64,000 nt of DNA. Origin: Rhodospirillales bacterium. Lineage in GTDB: Bacteria > Pseudomonadota > Alphaproteobacteria > Rhodospirillales > Casp-alpha2. The stretch is taken from positions 1-64,000 of the forward strand of contig JAJFII010000064.1 in NCBI GenBank assembly GCA_021775095.1. The letters run 5' to 3'. Shown here piece after piece: positions 7,703 to 16,942 of this stretch. Positions within the stretch are counted from its first letter, which is position 1; the number at the start of each line of letters is the position of its first letter. The translations under genes and the position numbers were made by a program. The notes under the pieces were generated by a model. That model did not search any database. It worked only from the letters and a program-made list of their open reading frames with translations, and was not told where the DNA came from.

Positions 7703-10090
7703 ATGCGGGTTTTAAAAACAGCAGGATGGGGCTTATTAGTTCTCATCGGTTTATCTGGATTAACCGTTGGCATGTGGTTACTGACCTCCCTGCCGCAAAA
7801 AACCGGTTCCCTTGAACTTGACGGATTGACGTCGACTGTCGAGATATATCGCGATGAGGCGGCCATTCCTTATATTTACGCCCAATCTGATGCTGACGGC
7901 TATTTTGCCCTGGGGTTTGTCCATGCCCAGGATCGGTTTTGGCAAATGGATTTAATGCGCCGGTTCGGTGCCGGGCGCCTCTCGGAGCTCCTGGGGGAAG
8001 CAACGCTCGCTTCGGACCGCTGGATGCGAACGCTTGGGCTTTATCGGCGCGCCGAAGAACAGGTCCAAAAATTGCCCGACCCGGTGCAGCAGGCACTGCG
8101 GGCCTATGCCAAGGGCGTCAATGCCTGGCAGCGGACAAAAAATGGATTGGGGGCCATTGAATTTGTTTGGTTTGCTGATCAACTCGACCCCTGGAAACCC
8201 GCAGATTCCCTAATCTGGTCTAAAATAATGGCGACACGCCTATCGGGAAACTTCAGAAAAGAAATATCCCGCAGCCGGGTTGCCGATTTACTGGGGCGGG
8301 AAAAGATGAATGAGTTTTGGCCCGACGACCCATCACCGGACCCAAGAACAAGCCATCATCAATACCCGTTGTTACCCGTTTCCCTTTTGTCGTCGTTAAA
8401 CTCCCTGCCACCTGATCCTCCGGGTCTGCCGGTTGGGGCATCAAACCAATGGGCGATCGGTCCCAAACGTTCGACGACCCATTTGCCATTTCTGGCAAAC
8501 GATCCGCATCTGGGATTTGCCGCACCCATTTTATGGTATCTGGCTTTTATCAAAACGCCGACAACTCAATTGACGGGAGCAACGGTTCCCGGTGTTCCGT
8601 TTCACATTCTCGGTCATAACGGAAAAATAGCCTGGGGAATCACTTCGACCCAGGCCGATCAGGAGGATCTGGTCGTCGAACGGGTGGCAAACACCAATAG
8701 TGCTCGATATGTAGTTGGCTCCCATTCGCGCGCCTTTATCCAAACGCCGATGACCATTGCCGTTAAGGGCAAACCCGCGCACGCCATGACGGTTCGTGCG
8801 ACCGACCAAGGCCCGGTGATTTCCGACTTAATACCAAATTTGCTCAAAGCAACTGAACCTCGGCGGGCAATTGTATTGGAGGCGGTTTATCTGAAACCAA
8901 ACGACCCAACAATCAACGCCCTTTATTACTTAAACCGGGCATCAAACTGGTTGGAATTTCGTCGCGCCCTGGTTTTTTTAAAAACCCCGACCCTCAATGT
9001 CTCTTATGCCGATACGACTGGGAACATCGGTTTTCAGGTCGCCGGATCTTTGCCCGTGCGGGCGGTCGGTGACGGTAGCCTGCCGACAAGGCGCCTGTCC
9101 GGAACTGCCAATTGGTTGGAATATGTTCCTTATTCACAACTGCCTCACCTGTACAATCCCGATCAGGGTCTGATTTTTAACGCCAACAATCCGGTCGGAT
9201 CGGCGACCGGGGGCCCATTTATTTCAAGGGATTGGGCCGCCCCCTATCGGGCGCGGCGCATTGACCAGGTTCTGCAATCCAAACGGAAGTTTGATATGGG
9301 TGATATGAAAACCCTGCAGCTCGATAACCTGTCCCTGATGGCCATGGACGTTCTGCCACAAATGCTGATCTTGGCAACGGCGACAGAGGACAGGTCAAAA
9401 CAGATCCTGGCGATGCTGAAAACCTGGGACCGACGCATGGTCCGGGACCGGCCAGAACCGCTTATTTTTTCAACCTGGTTGCGGGCTTTAAATTATGGAC
9501 TATATGGTGACGACCTAGGTGAGCTCGGTAAACCGCTGTTAGGATTAAGACCACTGTTTGTGCTTAATGCTTTGCAGGAAAATAAAATCTGGTGCGACGA
9601 TACCCAATCGATTGAAAAGGAAACCTGTTCAGACATCGTATCGCGCAGCTTGCTCCAAGCCATCCAGCAACTTTCACAAAAATACGGCAATACCCCTAAG
9701 GATTGGCGATGGGGTGATGCCCATCAATCAACCTTTGCCCACGGTGTTTTTAACCACGTGCCGTTATTGAATAAAATAACGGATCTGCAGATCGCCAACG
9801 ATGGTGGCGACTATACGGTCAACCGTGGGGCCAGCCGGATTAACCATGAACAGGCCCCCTTCAAACATATCCATGGTCCTGGACTCAGGGCGATTTATGA
9901 CTTGTCCAACCTGACCAGATCTCAGTTCCAAATTGCCACGGGGCAATCGGGAAATTTTCTCTCGTCCCACTATCGCGATCAGTTAACAAACTGGCGTGAC
10001 GGTAAATTCCTAACCATCGACGGGACAAAACAATCAATTGCCCGTGTGACCGAGCGTCCCCTGATTTTGACCGCACCAAAACGTCCCTAA
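7703..10090 (+). CDS. penicillin-acylase family protein (Ntn hydrolase)
   Basis: A 795-residue S45-family precursor. An N-terminal signal-anchor or signal peptide (about residues 5-30) sends it to the periplasm. The alpha chain holds FALGFVHAQDRFWQMD. The autocatalytic beta-chain N-terminal serine is S247, in VGASNQWAIG, followed by LANDPHLG. Family members hydrolyse amide bonds of acyl compounds such as penicillins and acyl-homoserine lactones; quorum quenching or N-acyl amino-acid hydrolysis are options, not shown here. The start is the ATG at 7703, preceded by GAGGA; an upstream in-frame ATG at 7682 lacks this spacing. Confidence 0.88.
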   Translation: MRVLKTAGWGLLVLIGLSGLTVGMWLLTSLPQKTGSLELDGLTSTVEIYRDEAAIPYIYAQSDADGYFALGFVHAQDRFWQMDLMRRFGAGRLSELLGEATLASDRWMRTLGLYRRAEEQVQKLPDPVQQALRAYAKGVNAWQRTKNGLGAIEFVWFADQLDPWKPADSLIWSKIMATRLSGNFRKEISRSRVADLLGREKMNEFWPDDPSPDPRTSHHQYPLLPVSLLSSLNSLPPDPPGLPVGASNQWAIGPKRSTTHLPFLANDPHLGFAAPILWYLAFIKTPTTQLTGATVPGVPFHILGHNGKIAWGITSTQADQEDLVVERVANTNSARYVVGSHSRAFIQTPMTIAVKGKPAHAMTVRATDQGPVISDLIPNLLKATEPRRAIVLEAVYLKPNDPTINALYYLNRASNWLEFRRALVFLKTPTLNVSYADTTGNIGFQVAGSLPVRAVGDGSLPTRRLSGTANWLEYVPYSQLPHLYNPDQGLIFNANNPVGSATGGPFISRDWAAPYRARRIDQVLQSKRKFDMGDMKTLQLDNLSLMAMDVLPQMLILATATEDRSKQILAMLKTWDRRMVRDRPEPLIFSTWLRALNYGLYGDDLGELGKPLLGLRPLFVLNALQENKIWCDDTQSIEKETCSDIVSRSLLQAIQQLSQKYGNTPKDWRWGDAHQSTFAHGVFNHVPLLNKITDLQIANDGGDYTVNRGASRINHEQAPFKHIHGPGLRAIYDLSNLTRSQFQIATGQSGNFLSSHYRDQLTNWRDGKFLTIDGTKQSIARVTERPLILTAPKRP

Positions 10091-10376
10091 TTCACCGGTT
10101 ATGAATTTTTGACCATGGATTTTTTTAATATCGGTCTACTCAAAAAAGGGGGAGCCGATTGTTCTTCCGTTCAGCACCTAACCAAAGTCCAGATCATATC
10201 CTGACGGATTTATTTGGGGAACTTGATTGGAACCGGGCGACGCGACATCTCTTGGTGAATAGGAGTTTCACGCCGATAACGGGGTTGAAGAAACACCACA
10301 AATTAATCGCCGGTAGCGTCGACACCCCCATTCGCCAATGATACAAGAACCGCAGAACTTAACTTTAGGCACCCGT
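10091..10376. other. intergenic gap with no supported gene
   Basis: About 286 bases between the penicillin-acylase-like gene and the threonine dehydratase. A 60-codon frame beginning with TTG near 10159 follows a GGGGGAG stretch but resembles no known protein and overlaps the next start, so it is not called. No hairpin with a T-run was found after the upstream gene. Confidence 0.5.
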
Positions 10377-11615
10377 ATGACTGTATCCTATTCAGATATT
10401 TTGACCGCCGCCAAACTTGTCGAAGGACAGGTTATTCATACGCCAACCCTCCTTTCTGCCGGGTTCTCCGATGCAAGTGGCGCAGAGGTATATTTAAAAC
10501 TGGAGAACCTGCAAATCACGGGTGCGTTCAAAGTTCGTGGCGCACTGGTGAAATTAAGCCACCTGAGCAAAAAACAACAAAAAGCCGGAGTGGTTGCCGT
10601 ATCGGCAGGAAATCATGCCCAAGGTGTCGCTTACCATGCGTCACGCATGGACATTCCGGCAACCATTTTTATGCCGGAAGCGACACCATTCACAAAAGTC
10701 GCTCGCACGGAAGCTCTGGGCGCAACGGTTATTCTCAAAGGCGGTTCCTTGTCCGAAGCCTGGTCGGCCGCTGAAGTTTTTGTCAAGGATAAGAACCTGA
10801 CATTTATTCACCCGTTTGATGATGCCCAGATCATTGCCGGGCAAGGAACTGTCGCCCTTGAGCTGCTCCACGACCAACCCCATCTTGACTGTTTGATTAT
10901 CCCCATTGGTGGAGGCGGGCTTATTGCCGGCTGCGCCATCGCTGCCAAAGCCATAAACCCGGCAATTCAAATATACGGCGTACAATCCGCCCTGTATCCC
11001 GCTATGGCTCAGGTGTTGAAGGGGGAAACCCCGTCGGCAGACTCTGGCGCGACCATTGCCGAAGGTATTGCGGTCAATCAACCGGGATTATTGACCCGGG
11101 AAATCATCGCTGAACACGTCACAGATATTTTGCTGGTCGATGAAATTGCAATCGAGTCCGCTATTCAACGCTGTTTGGAGGAAAGCCGAATGGTTGTTGA
11201 AGGTGCGGGGGCTGCTGGACTGGCGGCTCTTTCCATATATCGCGATTTATTTGAGAACAAACGAGTTGGTGTGGTTATTTGTGGTGGAAATATCGATTCC
11301 AGGATGTTGTCGTCCGTTCTGATGCGCGGTTTGGTGCGGGGGGGGCGTTTGGTCAGTTTGCGTATAAAATTGACCGATTCGCCAGGACTGCTGGCGCGCG
11401 TATCGGGCCTGATCGGTGGCTGCGGAGGCAATATCGTTGAGGTGTATCATCAGCGGATGTTTTATGACGTTCCCATTAAACAGGCCGACCTCGACGTGGT
11501 TATCGAAACCCGTGATCGCAATCACGTAGAGCAAATCTTATCGGCCCTCACTATGGCCGGTTTTCCGGCCCGAATTTTGGGTGCCCGGTCCTTAGATGTC
11601 GGTGCCGATGCCTAG
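10377..11615 (+). CDS. threonine ammonia-lyase with C-terminal ACT domain
   Basis: A 412-residue fold-type II PLP enzyme that deaminates threonine (and serine) to 2-oxobutyrate (pyruvate), the entry to isoleucine synthesis or threonine catabolism. The PLP lysine is K52 in TGAFKVRGA. The phosphate loop is IPIGGGGLIAG and the C-terminal catalytic region ends CGGNIDSRM. A single short ACT-like domain (about 330-405) resembles the catabolic/TdcB-with-ACT type rather than the two-ACT IlvA. The start is taken at ATG 10377; ATG 10338 is in frame and would add 13 residues. A second dehydratase without ACT lies at 45533. Confidence 0.87.
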   Translation: MTVSYSDILTAAKLVEGQVIHTPTLLSAGFSDASGAEVYLKLENLQITGAFKVRGALVKLSHLSKKQQKAGVVAVSAGNHAQGVAYHASRMDIPATIFMPEATPFTKVARTEALGATVILKGGSLSEAWSAAEVFVKDKNLTFIHPFDDAQIIAGQGTVALELLHDQPHLDCLIIPIGGGGLIAGCAIAAKAINPAIQIYGVQSALYPAMAQVLKGETPSADSGATIAEGIAVNQPGLLTREIIAEHVTDILLVDEIAIESAIQRCLEESRMVVEGAGAAGLAALSIYRDLFENKRVGVVICGGNIDSRMLSSVLMRGLVRGGRLVSLRIKLTDSPGLLARVSGLIGGCGGNIVEVYHQRMFYDVPIKQADLDVVIETRDRNHVEQILSALTMAGFPARILGARSLDVGADA

Positions 11616-11927
11616 TCCTACTGAGTCACAAAATCTTGAAATATTAAGATCATTCAGACATATGTTGTGGTTCTATTATAGATTCACACTAGATGGAGTG
11701 TACAGCCATGAATCTTCAATGTGTCGGTAACAAGTGATATGTCCGGTTTATGTAACATGTAATCTGTCCGGTTTTGTTACTGGATAAAATTGTGTAGAAT
11801 ATATAAGTAAATTCAAATTCATATCCGTTAACAGCATTTTGAAACGAATTTCATTGGATATTCGTATTAACGACAGATGGTATGTTTTTTGATTCCATGA
11901 TAATTTTTTGCGCAATCTGAGGGACCA
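11616..11927. other. AT-rich intergenic region with IS-end-like repeat
   Basis: 312 bases without a gene between the threonine dehydratase and the YHS protein. It is AT-rich and holds the tandem 23-bp repeat annotated separately. No open frame of interest was found on either strand. The promoter for the YHS/kinase operon should lie in the right half, but no convincing box was identified. Confidence 0.6.
11727..11780. repeat. tandem direct repeat, possible insertion-sequence remnant
   Basis: Two copies of a 23-bp unit, GTAACAAGTGATATGTCCGG-TTT at 11727-11749 and GTAACATGTAATCTGTCCGG-TTT at 11752-11774, match at 20 of 23 positions with a period of 25. The second copy is closed by GTTTTGTTAC, giving a short inverted repeat GTAACA/TGTTAC. 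Paired CCGG-containing repeats of this kind are often seen at insertion-sequence ends, but no transposase is present here. A regulatory operator is the other possibility. Confidence 0.55.
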
Positions 11928-12425
11928 ATGATTAAATCTGTGAAGTCCATTTTAAACCTGTTTTTAGTGGCTGTTTTTTTTCTCGCCATCGGTTCACCTG
12001 TCACCAAAGCCGAGGCGAAGGAGACATTGAGCTTCAACGTCAATTCCAATTCAGACGGTGTTGCCGTCGACGGCTACGACCTAACCACTTATTTCGATAA
12101 AACCGGCCCGCAAAAAGGCAGCAAATACCATAGCCTTTATCACAAGGGTGCGTATTACCGTTTTGCCAGCGCCCAAAATCTACAAAAATTTTCACAGGCC
12201 CCTGAAAAGTTCCTGCCTGCCTACGGCGGTTATTGTGCCTATGGTGTTGTTTTGGGGAAAAAATTCGATATTGCGCCTGATGCCTGGCGCATTGTTGATG
12301 ATGTGCTGTTTTTCCAGCTGGACAAGGGAACCCGTCTGATTTGGGAAGAAAATAGGGCAAAAAACATCGACATTGGAGCCCGGATATGGCCCAACATTGA
12401 ACATATTCCGGCAGATGATCTGTAG
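11928..12425 (+). CDS. secreted YHS-domain protein
   Basis: A 165-residue protein with a clear signal peptide (hydrophobic 8-22, cleavage near TKAEA) and one YHS-like domain. Landmarks are VDGYDLTTYF, YYRFASAQNLQKF, AYGGYCAYGV and PDAWRIVDDVLFFQ. YHS domains are small, often metal-binding folds; this one should sit in the periplasm. It overlaps the following histidine kinase gene by one base (TAGTG), so the two are translationally coupled. A sensory or accessory role for the kinase is inferred from that coupling only. No ligand can be assigned. Confidence 0.85.
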   Translation: MIKSVKSILNLFLVAVFFLAIGSPVTKAEAKETLSFNVNSNSDGVAVDGYDLTTYFDKTGPQKGSKYHSLYHKGAYYRFASAQNLQKFSQAPEKFLPAYGGYCAYGVVLGKKFDIAPDAWRIVDDVLFFQLDKGTRLIWEENRAKNIDIGARIWPNIEHIPADDL

Positions 12426-13840
12426 TGAAGACCCGTAAATTAACCCTGAATTTTCTGGGGTTTGTAATATCCATTACAGTGACGATGTCCATTGCGGTTG
12501 TCGCCAGTTTCGAGTGGATAGAATTCGCCCGCGCTAAGGAACAGTTGACCAGGCAGTTAGGATTAATGGTCGCCAGCCAGTCGCTAATTCTAGCCGAACC
12601 GATTTTCGAAAAAGATCAGAAACAAATTAAACTGATCCTCGCTTCAACCATTTCCAACCCGGCGGTCCGTCGGGTGGTTGTCCGAGACGAGACGGGTAAC
12701 ATTCTTGATAAATATGGCCCTATCGCCCCAGTTCACAAAGACCTTACAAAATCCACAAAAGTTAATTTCATCAGTGGTGAAGGATTTAAACGCGTTGGCG
12801 ACCTGGAAATTGAGTTTACCAACCAGGTGATTGTCCAAAGGTTTAAAGACCGCCTTTTGTCTGATGCGATTATGTGTCTGGTCTTGTTGATCACTTTTGT
12901 CGCCGGCGCACATTTTGCACATTTCCGGCTTATCGGAAAACCCCTTGGACGTTTGCTGGACGCCATACAATCCAATCAGAGTGACGGCGTGAGGCCGATC
13001 GTTAATTGGAGCAAAACGGATGAAATCGGAATTTTAATTTCGCAATTTAATGAAATGCAAAAGCAGCAGTCCGACTATGAATACAATCTGCAGACGATGG
13101 TGAGGGAACGAACGCAGGAACTGAATAAAGCCAAACAACAGGCTGAAGCCGCCAGTTTGGCAAAATCCGAATTTTTGGCAACCATGAGCCATGAATTGCG
13201 CACTCCCCTGACATCCTCCTTGGGCAGCCTGGGGTTATTAAAATCTTTGCTGCCCGATGATTTGTCCGACGACAGCCGCGAGATGTTGGCCATTGCCACA
13301 AGAAATAATCACATTTTGCTGCGCCTGGTTAATGAATTGCTGGATTATGAAAAAATATTGTCAGGCCAATTGAAACTCGACACTCAACGCCATGATATTT
13401 GTCAACTCACAGCTGACACCATTAAGAACAATGCCGGTTACGCACAACTTCAGGCCGTTAAATACGTTTTTATTGATCCCCCGCTCCCCCTCTTCGCCAA
13501 AGTGAATGAATATCGATTTGAGCAGGTTTTAATCAATCTGTTGTCTAATGCCGCCAAATTTTCTGATCCTGACCGCGAGGTCGAAATTTCCGTCGAGGCC
13601 ATTGAAAAAACCATCGTGGTTAAAGTTAAAGATTACGGTCAGGGGATTCCCGAAGAATTTAAGTCGCGAATTTTCGAACAATTTACCCAGGCGGATTCGT
13701 CATCGACGCGACAACATGGCGGGACGGGCTTGGGCCTGTCCATAAGCAAAGCGCTTATGGAGGGTATGGGCGGAACCATCGGATTCGAATCGAAAATAAA
13801 TGTCGGCACGACATTCTCCTTAACCCTTCCCGCCGTATAA
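12425..13840 (+). CDS. membrane-bound sensor histidine kinase
   Basis: A 471-residue kinase starting at GTG 12425, inside the stop of the YHS gene. TM1 is about 9-28 and a periplasmic sensor resembling CHASE8 spans about 33-140 (LAEPIFEKDQKQIKLIL, VRRVVVRDETG). TM2 is 145-167 and a HAMP-like linker 168-215, followed by a short coiled coil. The H box is SHELRTPL with H256, then the N box NLLSNAAKF and the G boxes DYGQGIP and GGTGLGLSI. There is no receiver domain and no response-regulator gene adjacent, so the partner is elsewhere. The kinase core looks intact and active. Confidence 0.92.
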   Translation: MKTRKLTLNFLGFVISITVTMSIAVVASFEWIEFARAKEQLTRQLGLMVASQSLILAEPIFEKDQKQIKLILASTISNPAVRRVVVRDETGNILDKYGPIAPVHKDLTKSTKVNFISGEGFKRVGDLEIEFTNQVIVQRFKDRLLSDAIMCLVLLITFVAGAHFAHFRLIGKPLGRLLDAIQSNQSDGVRPIVNWSKTDEIGILISQFNEMQKQQSDYEYNLQTMVRERTQELNKAKQQAEAASLAKSEFLATMSHELRTPLTSSLGSLGLLKSLLPDDLSDDSREMLAIATRNNHILLRLVNELLDYEKILSGQLKLDTQRHDICQLTADTIKNNAGYAQLQAVKYVFIDPPLPLFAKVNEYRFEQVLINLLSNAAKFSDPDREVEISVEAIEKTIVVKVKDYGQGIPEEFKSRIFEQFTQADSSSTRQHGGTGLGLSISKALMEGMGGTIGFESKINVGTTFSLTLPAV

Positions 13841-13965
13841 AATCGCTGTCAACACGCGGTTTATCCTTAGATATTTATGGCATCTCATGGCTGGACAAAT
13901 CTGAGCTGCATGCCCGTGATCCCTTACAAAAGCTCAATTCGAAACCAACAATCGAAGGTTTGTGA

Positions 13966-14739
13966 TCAAAATTTCCAGATCAGCAATTGGGTTTTTCGCC
14001 TGTCGTCGAGAACGATGGTCGTGTCCGGATGCCGATCTGGGACGTCGAAGGAATTGCTGATAAACTGACCATCGGCGTCTATTTCCGCGGTAATTTTCGC
14101 AAATAACCGAGCCATTGGCGCGGGCGACAAAAACGCATAAACTGTCTGATAGAGGGCAAAATTCAGATTCCACATATCTCCGTATATAACCGAGACATTC
14201 TCCTGGTGAGACAGGGTTTTTTTTATTTTTACGAATAAAAAAGGGAGCGGAGCCGACTCTATCCCAACAAAGTGTCGATCCGGATATTTCCGCGCCAAGT
14301 AAAATAAAGTTCCACCCAACCCACATCCCAAATCCAAAAAAGGTCCCGACCGGTCCGAAATCAACCGTTCAAGGGCCCGCCATGTGGTTTGATTGGATAA
14401 ATACAGGGGCACGCGATCACCGGCTGTATTCCAATAGATAAGGACAAGTAACACAAAACACAGGAGATACATCCAGGCGGGAATCACCGAATCGAGAGAA
14501 AAATAGGCCAGAAGTGGTACGGCAAAATTAACCGGAATCCACCAGACGGGCAGGCCAAGCACCCATCCGATTGCCGCCGCCATAAGGCCGGCAGCCACAC
14601 AAATTTCGAAAGCGGTGAGCTGAACCGCCGCCCCGAAATTGAGGATCAACGCCATAAGTAAAGCCAATAAAACGCCGATGAATATGGCAAGGCTTGACCA
14701 GATAATCAGCGGGATATTAAACTTTTTTATCAGGTTCAT
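13966..14739 (-). CDS. membrane-anchored class I SAM-dependent methyltransferase
   Basis: A 257-residue protein with four predicted membrane segments (about 10-34, 42-60, 65-81, 86-104), followed by a cytoplasmic Rossmann methyltransferase domain. Its SAM motif FLDLGCGLGG is at 134-143 and an acidic GIES motif follows one strand later. The final part reads EIDADGQFISNSFDVP and fits the post-motif region. Substrate unknown. It is divergent from motA across about 190 bases, and nothing links it firmly to the flagellum. Membrane tethering suggests a lipid or envelope substrate, which is inference. Confidence 0.82.
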   Translation of the reverse strand: MNLIKKFNIPLIIWSSLAIFIGVLLALLMALILNFGAAVQLTAFEICVAAGLMAAAIGWVLGLPVWWIPVNFAVPLLAYFSLDSVIPAWMYLLCFVLLVLIYWNTAGDRVPLYLSNQTTWRALERLISDRSGPFLDLGCGLGGTLFYLARKYPDRHFVGIESAPLPFLFVKIKKTLSHQENVSVIYGDMWNLNFALYQTVYAFLSPAPMARLFAKITAEIDADGQFISNSFDVPDRHPDTTIVLDDRRKTQLLIWKF

Positions 14740-14928
14740 GCCATCAATTTAGATAAAATTTGGCGTATGAAAAGGCAGCATTTATAAAGTCATTCCAGCG
14801 TGTACGTTCATTAACATTAAAACTTGCCCGATGGGCTTCTAATCGATAGCGTTTGGTGGGATAAGTCTCATATACTGGAGTTTGCAGGATCGCCCTGCCC
14901 TATGATTTCGTTATTCTCGGGTGACTAA

Positions 14929-15789
14929 ATGTTTTTTATTGTTGGTATCGTCATTGTTATTGGTTGTATTTTCGGAGGATATTCCGTCCACGGCGATATG
15001 GGCGTGCTGTGGCAACCCATCGAATTTGTAATTATTCTGGGCGGTGGCATTGGCGCTTTTATCATTGCAAACCCAAAAACCGTTATCGCCGGATCGGCAA
15101 AAGCATTTGGCACCCTGGTTAAGGGCCCGAGCTACAAAAAAGAACATTACACTGAACTTTTGGGCGTTCTCTATTCTACTTTCCGGCTGGCTAAATCCAA
15201 GGGCGATTTGGCACTCGAAAGTCATGTGGAAAATCCCCACGATAGTACGTTATTCGGTGCCTATCCGAAGTTCCAGCACGATCATCATGCGGTTGAATTT
15301 TTCTGTGACTATTTAAGATTATTAACTCTAGGGGCCAGTAACCCCCACGAAGTTGAGGCCGTCATGGATGAAGAACTGGAAATCCACCATGCCGAGACCA
15401 ATGCGGTTTCCACGGCTTATCAGGTATTTGCTGACGCGGTTCCGGCATTGGGCATCGTTGCCGCCGTGTTGGGGGTTATTGTAACCATGAGTTCAATTAC
15501 CGAACCGCCAGAAATTCTCGGTGGTCTGATTGCCGCAGCCCTGGTTGGAACGTTTTTTGGTATTTTCATGTCCTATGGGGTGCTCGCGCCGATGGCCAGC
15601 AATCTCACTGCGACCTACGCCGCCGATGCCCACTATTTGCAATGTATAAAAGTCGCACTGATCGGTCACATGCAGGGATACGCACCGCAGGTGTCCGTAG
15701 AGTTTGCCCGAAAAACACTTGCGTCTAATGTTCGCCCCAGCTTCGCCGAGGTTGAAGATATGGTGCAAAACCTGCCCGCTGTCGGTTGA
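14929..15789 (+). CDS. motA: flagellar motor stator protein MotA
   Basis: A 286-residue inner-membrane protein forming, with MotB, the ion channel that powers flagellar rotation. Four membrane helices are visible (about 1-21, 31-51, 165-190, 198-222) with the large cytoplasmic loop between the second and third. Typical stretches are GGIGAFIIANP, DEELEIHHAE and PALGIVAAVLGVI. The start is ATG 14929. motB follows after 27 bases, so the two form an operon. The length is normal for the alphaproteobacterial type. Confidence 0.95.
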   Translation: MFFIVGIVIVIGCIFGGYSVHGDMGVLWQPIEFVIILGGGIGAFIIANPKTVIAGSAKAFGTLVKGPSYKKEHYTELLGVLYSTFRLAKSKGDLALESHVENPHDSTLFGAYPKFQHDHHAVEFFCDYLRLLTLGASNPHEVEAVMDEELEIHHAETNAVSTAYQVFADAVPALGIVAAVLGVIVTMSSITEPPEILGGLIAAALVGTFFGIFMSYGVLAPMASNLTATYAADAHYLQCIKVALIGHMQGYAPQVSVEFARKTLASNVRPSFAEVEDMVQNLPAVG

Positions 15790-15816
15790 TCGGGTGTGGA
15801 AATGATGGTTTTCTAA

Positions 15817-16851
15817 ATGGCTGACGCTCCTCTCCAACCGATAATTATCAAAAAAATAAATAAGGGCCATGGCGGTCACCACGGTGGTGCCTGGAAGATT
15901 GCTTACGCCGATTTTGTGACTGCGATGATGGCATTCTTTTTGCTGTTATGGCTCCTGAATTCGGTCACTCAGGAACAACTGGAGGGTATTTCCAACTATT
16001 TTGCGCCGGTTACCGCCTCCACATCGACCAGTGGCAGCGGCGATATTCTGGGCGGCAAAACAATCACCGAGGAAGGTGCCTCAGAAAGTTCGACGTCGCG
16101 AGACGCGGTGACCGTGGATCTTCCGCCCCCGAAAGCCGGCAGTGGCGGGGAAACAGAATCCGAGGATTCCGGCGAACCGACACCTTCGGATAACGCAGAC
16201 CCGACCGAAGAACAAATGAAACAAAAGGAAGAAGAGCAGTTCGAGCAGGCCAAGGAGGAGCTCGAGGAGACTCTTGCCGGTATTCCGCAAATGAAACAGC
16301 TTGCGGAAAGTTTGTTAATTGACAATACGCCTGAAGGACTTCGCATTCAGTTGATCGACCAGGATGGCCTGGCGATGTTTCCGAGTGGCGGTGCCGATAT
16401 GTATCTGCATACAAAAAAACTAATCGAACTGGTTGCACAGGTGATCATCGACATGCCGCAAAAACTGGCAATTTCCGGCCATACAGATGCGGTTCCGTTC
16501 CATACCGATTCCGGTTATTCAAATTGGGAATTATCCGCCGACCGGGCAAATTCGGCCCGCCGTGAGGTTCAGCATTTTAGCATTCCGGAGGATCGTATTT
16601 CACGGGTCGTTGGCAAAGCCGCCACAGAACCGCTTTTACCTGATGATCCAAAGAATGCGCGCAACCGTCGGCTTTCCATCATTTTGCTGCGCGGAACGGG
16701 CGCAAACAATCCGGCGGCACCGCAACCGCCCAAACCAGCAGAAGAGTTATTACCTGGGTTAAATGAGATTAAGCGCCAGCAACTTCAGGGGACACCTGAC
16801 ACAAACGGTGGCGTTACCTTGCAGCTTGTACCGCAAATCGAGGCGCAGTAA
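15817..16851 (+). CDS. motB: flagellar motor stator protein MotB
   Basis: A 344-residue stator subunit: short cytoplasmic N terminus rich in His/Gly, one membrane helix (about 33-52) with the proton-carrying D32 in AYADFVTAMMAFF, a plug and an acidic Ser/Glu-rich linker (about 70-155). An OmpA-like peptidoglycan-binding domain follows, with ISGHTDAVPF and NRRLSI. Asp rather than a Na-type signature at this place fits proton coupling. It is co-transcribed with motA. The unusually acidic linker (TPSDNADPTEEQ and similar) is about 85 residues and may form a short coiled coil. Confidence 0.95.
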   Translation: MADAPLQPIIIKKINKGHGGHHGGAWKIAYADFVTAMMAFFLLLWLLNSVTQEQLEGISNYFAPVTASTSTSGSGDILGGKTITEEGASESSTSRDAVTVDLPPPKAGSGGETESEDSGEPTPSDNADPTEEQMKQKEEEQFEQAKEELEETLAGIPQMKQLAESLLIDNTPEGLRIQLIDQDGLAMFPSGGADMYLHTKKLIELVAQVIIDMPQKLAISGHTDAVPFHTDSGYSNWELSADRANSARREVQHFSIPEDRISRVVGKAATEPLLPDDPKNARNRRLSIILLRGTGANNPAAPQPPKPAEELLPGLNEIKRQQLQGTPDTNGGVTLQLVPQIEAQ

Positions 16852-16942
16852 ACTACCCGTTGACGAATTTTACGGGATCGCCCTTCATCTCCGGGCGCCA
16901 CAAATAGATTGTCTTATTCTTTAGCCGGACTAAGTAGAATAT

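Noticed and set aside
10159-10341. 60-codon frame before the threonine dehydratase
   Set aside because: TTG start, no similarity, and overlap with the next start; a purine-rich stretch upstream is not enough.
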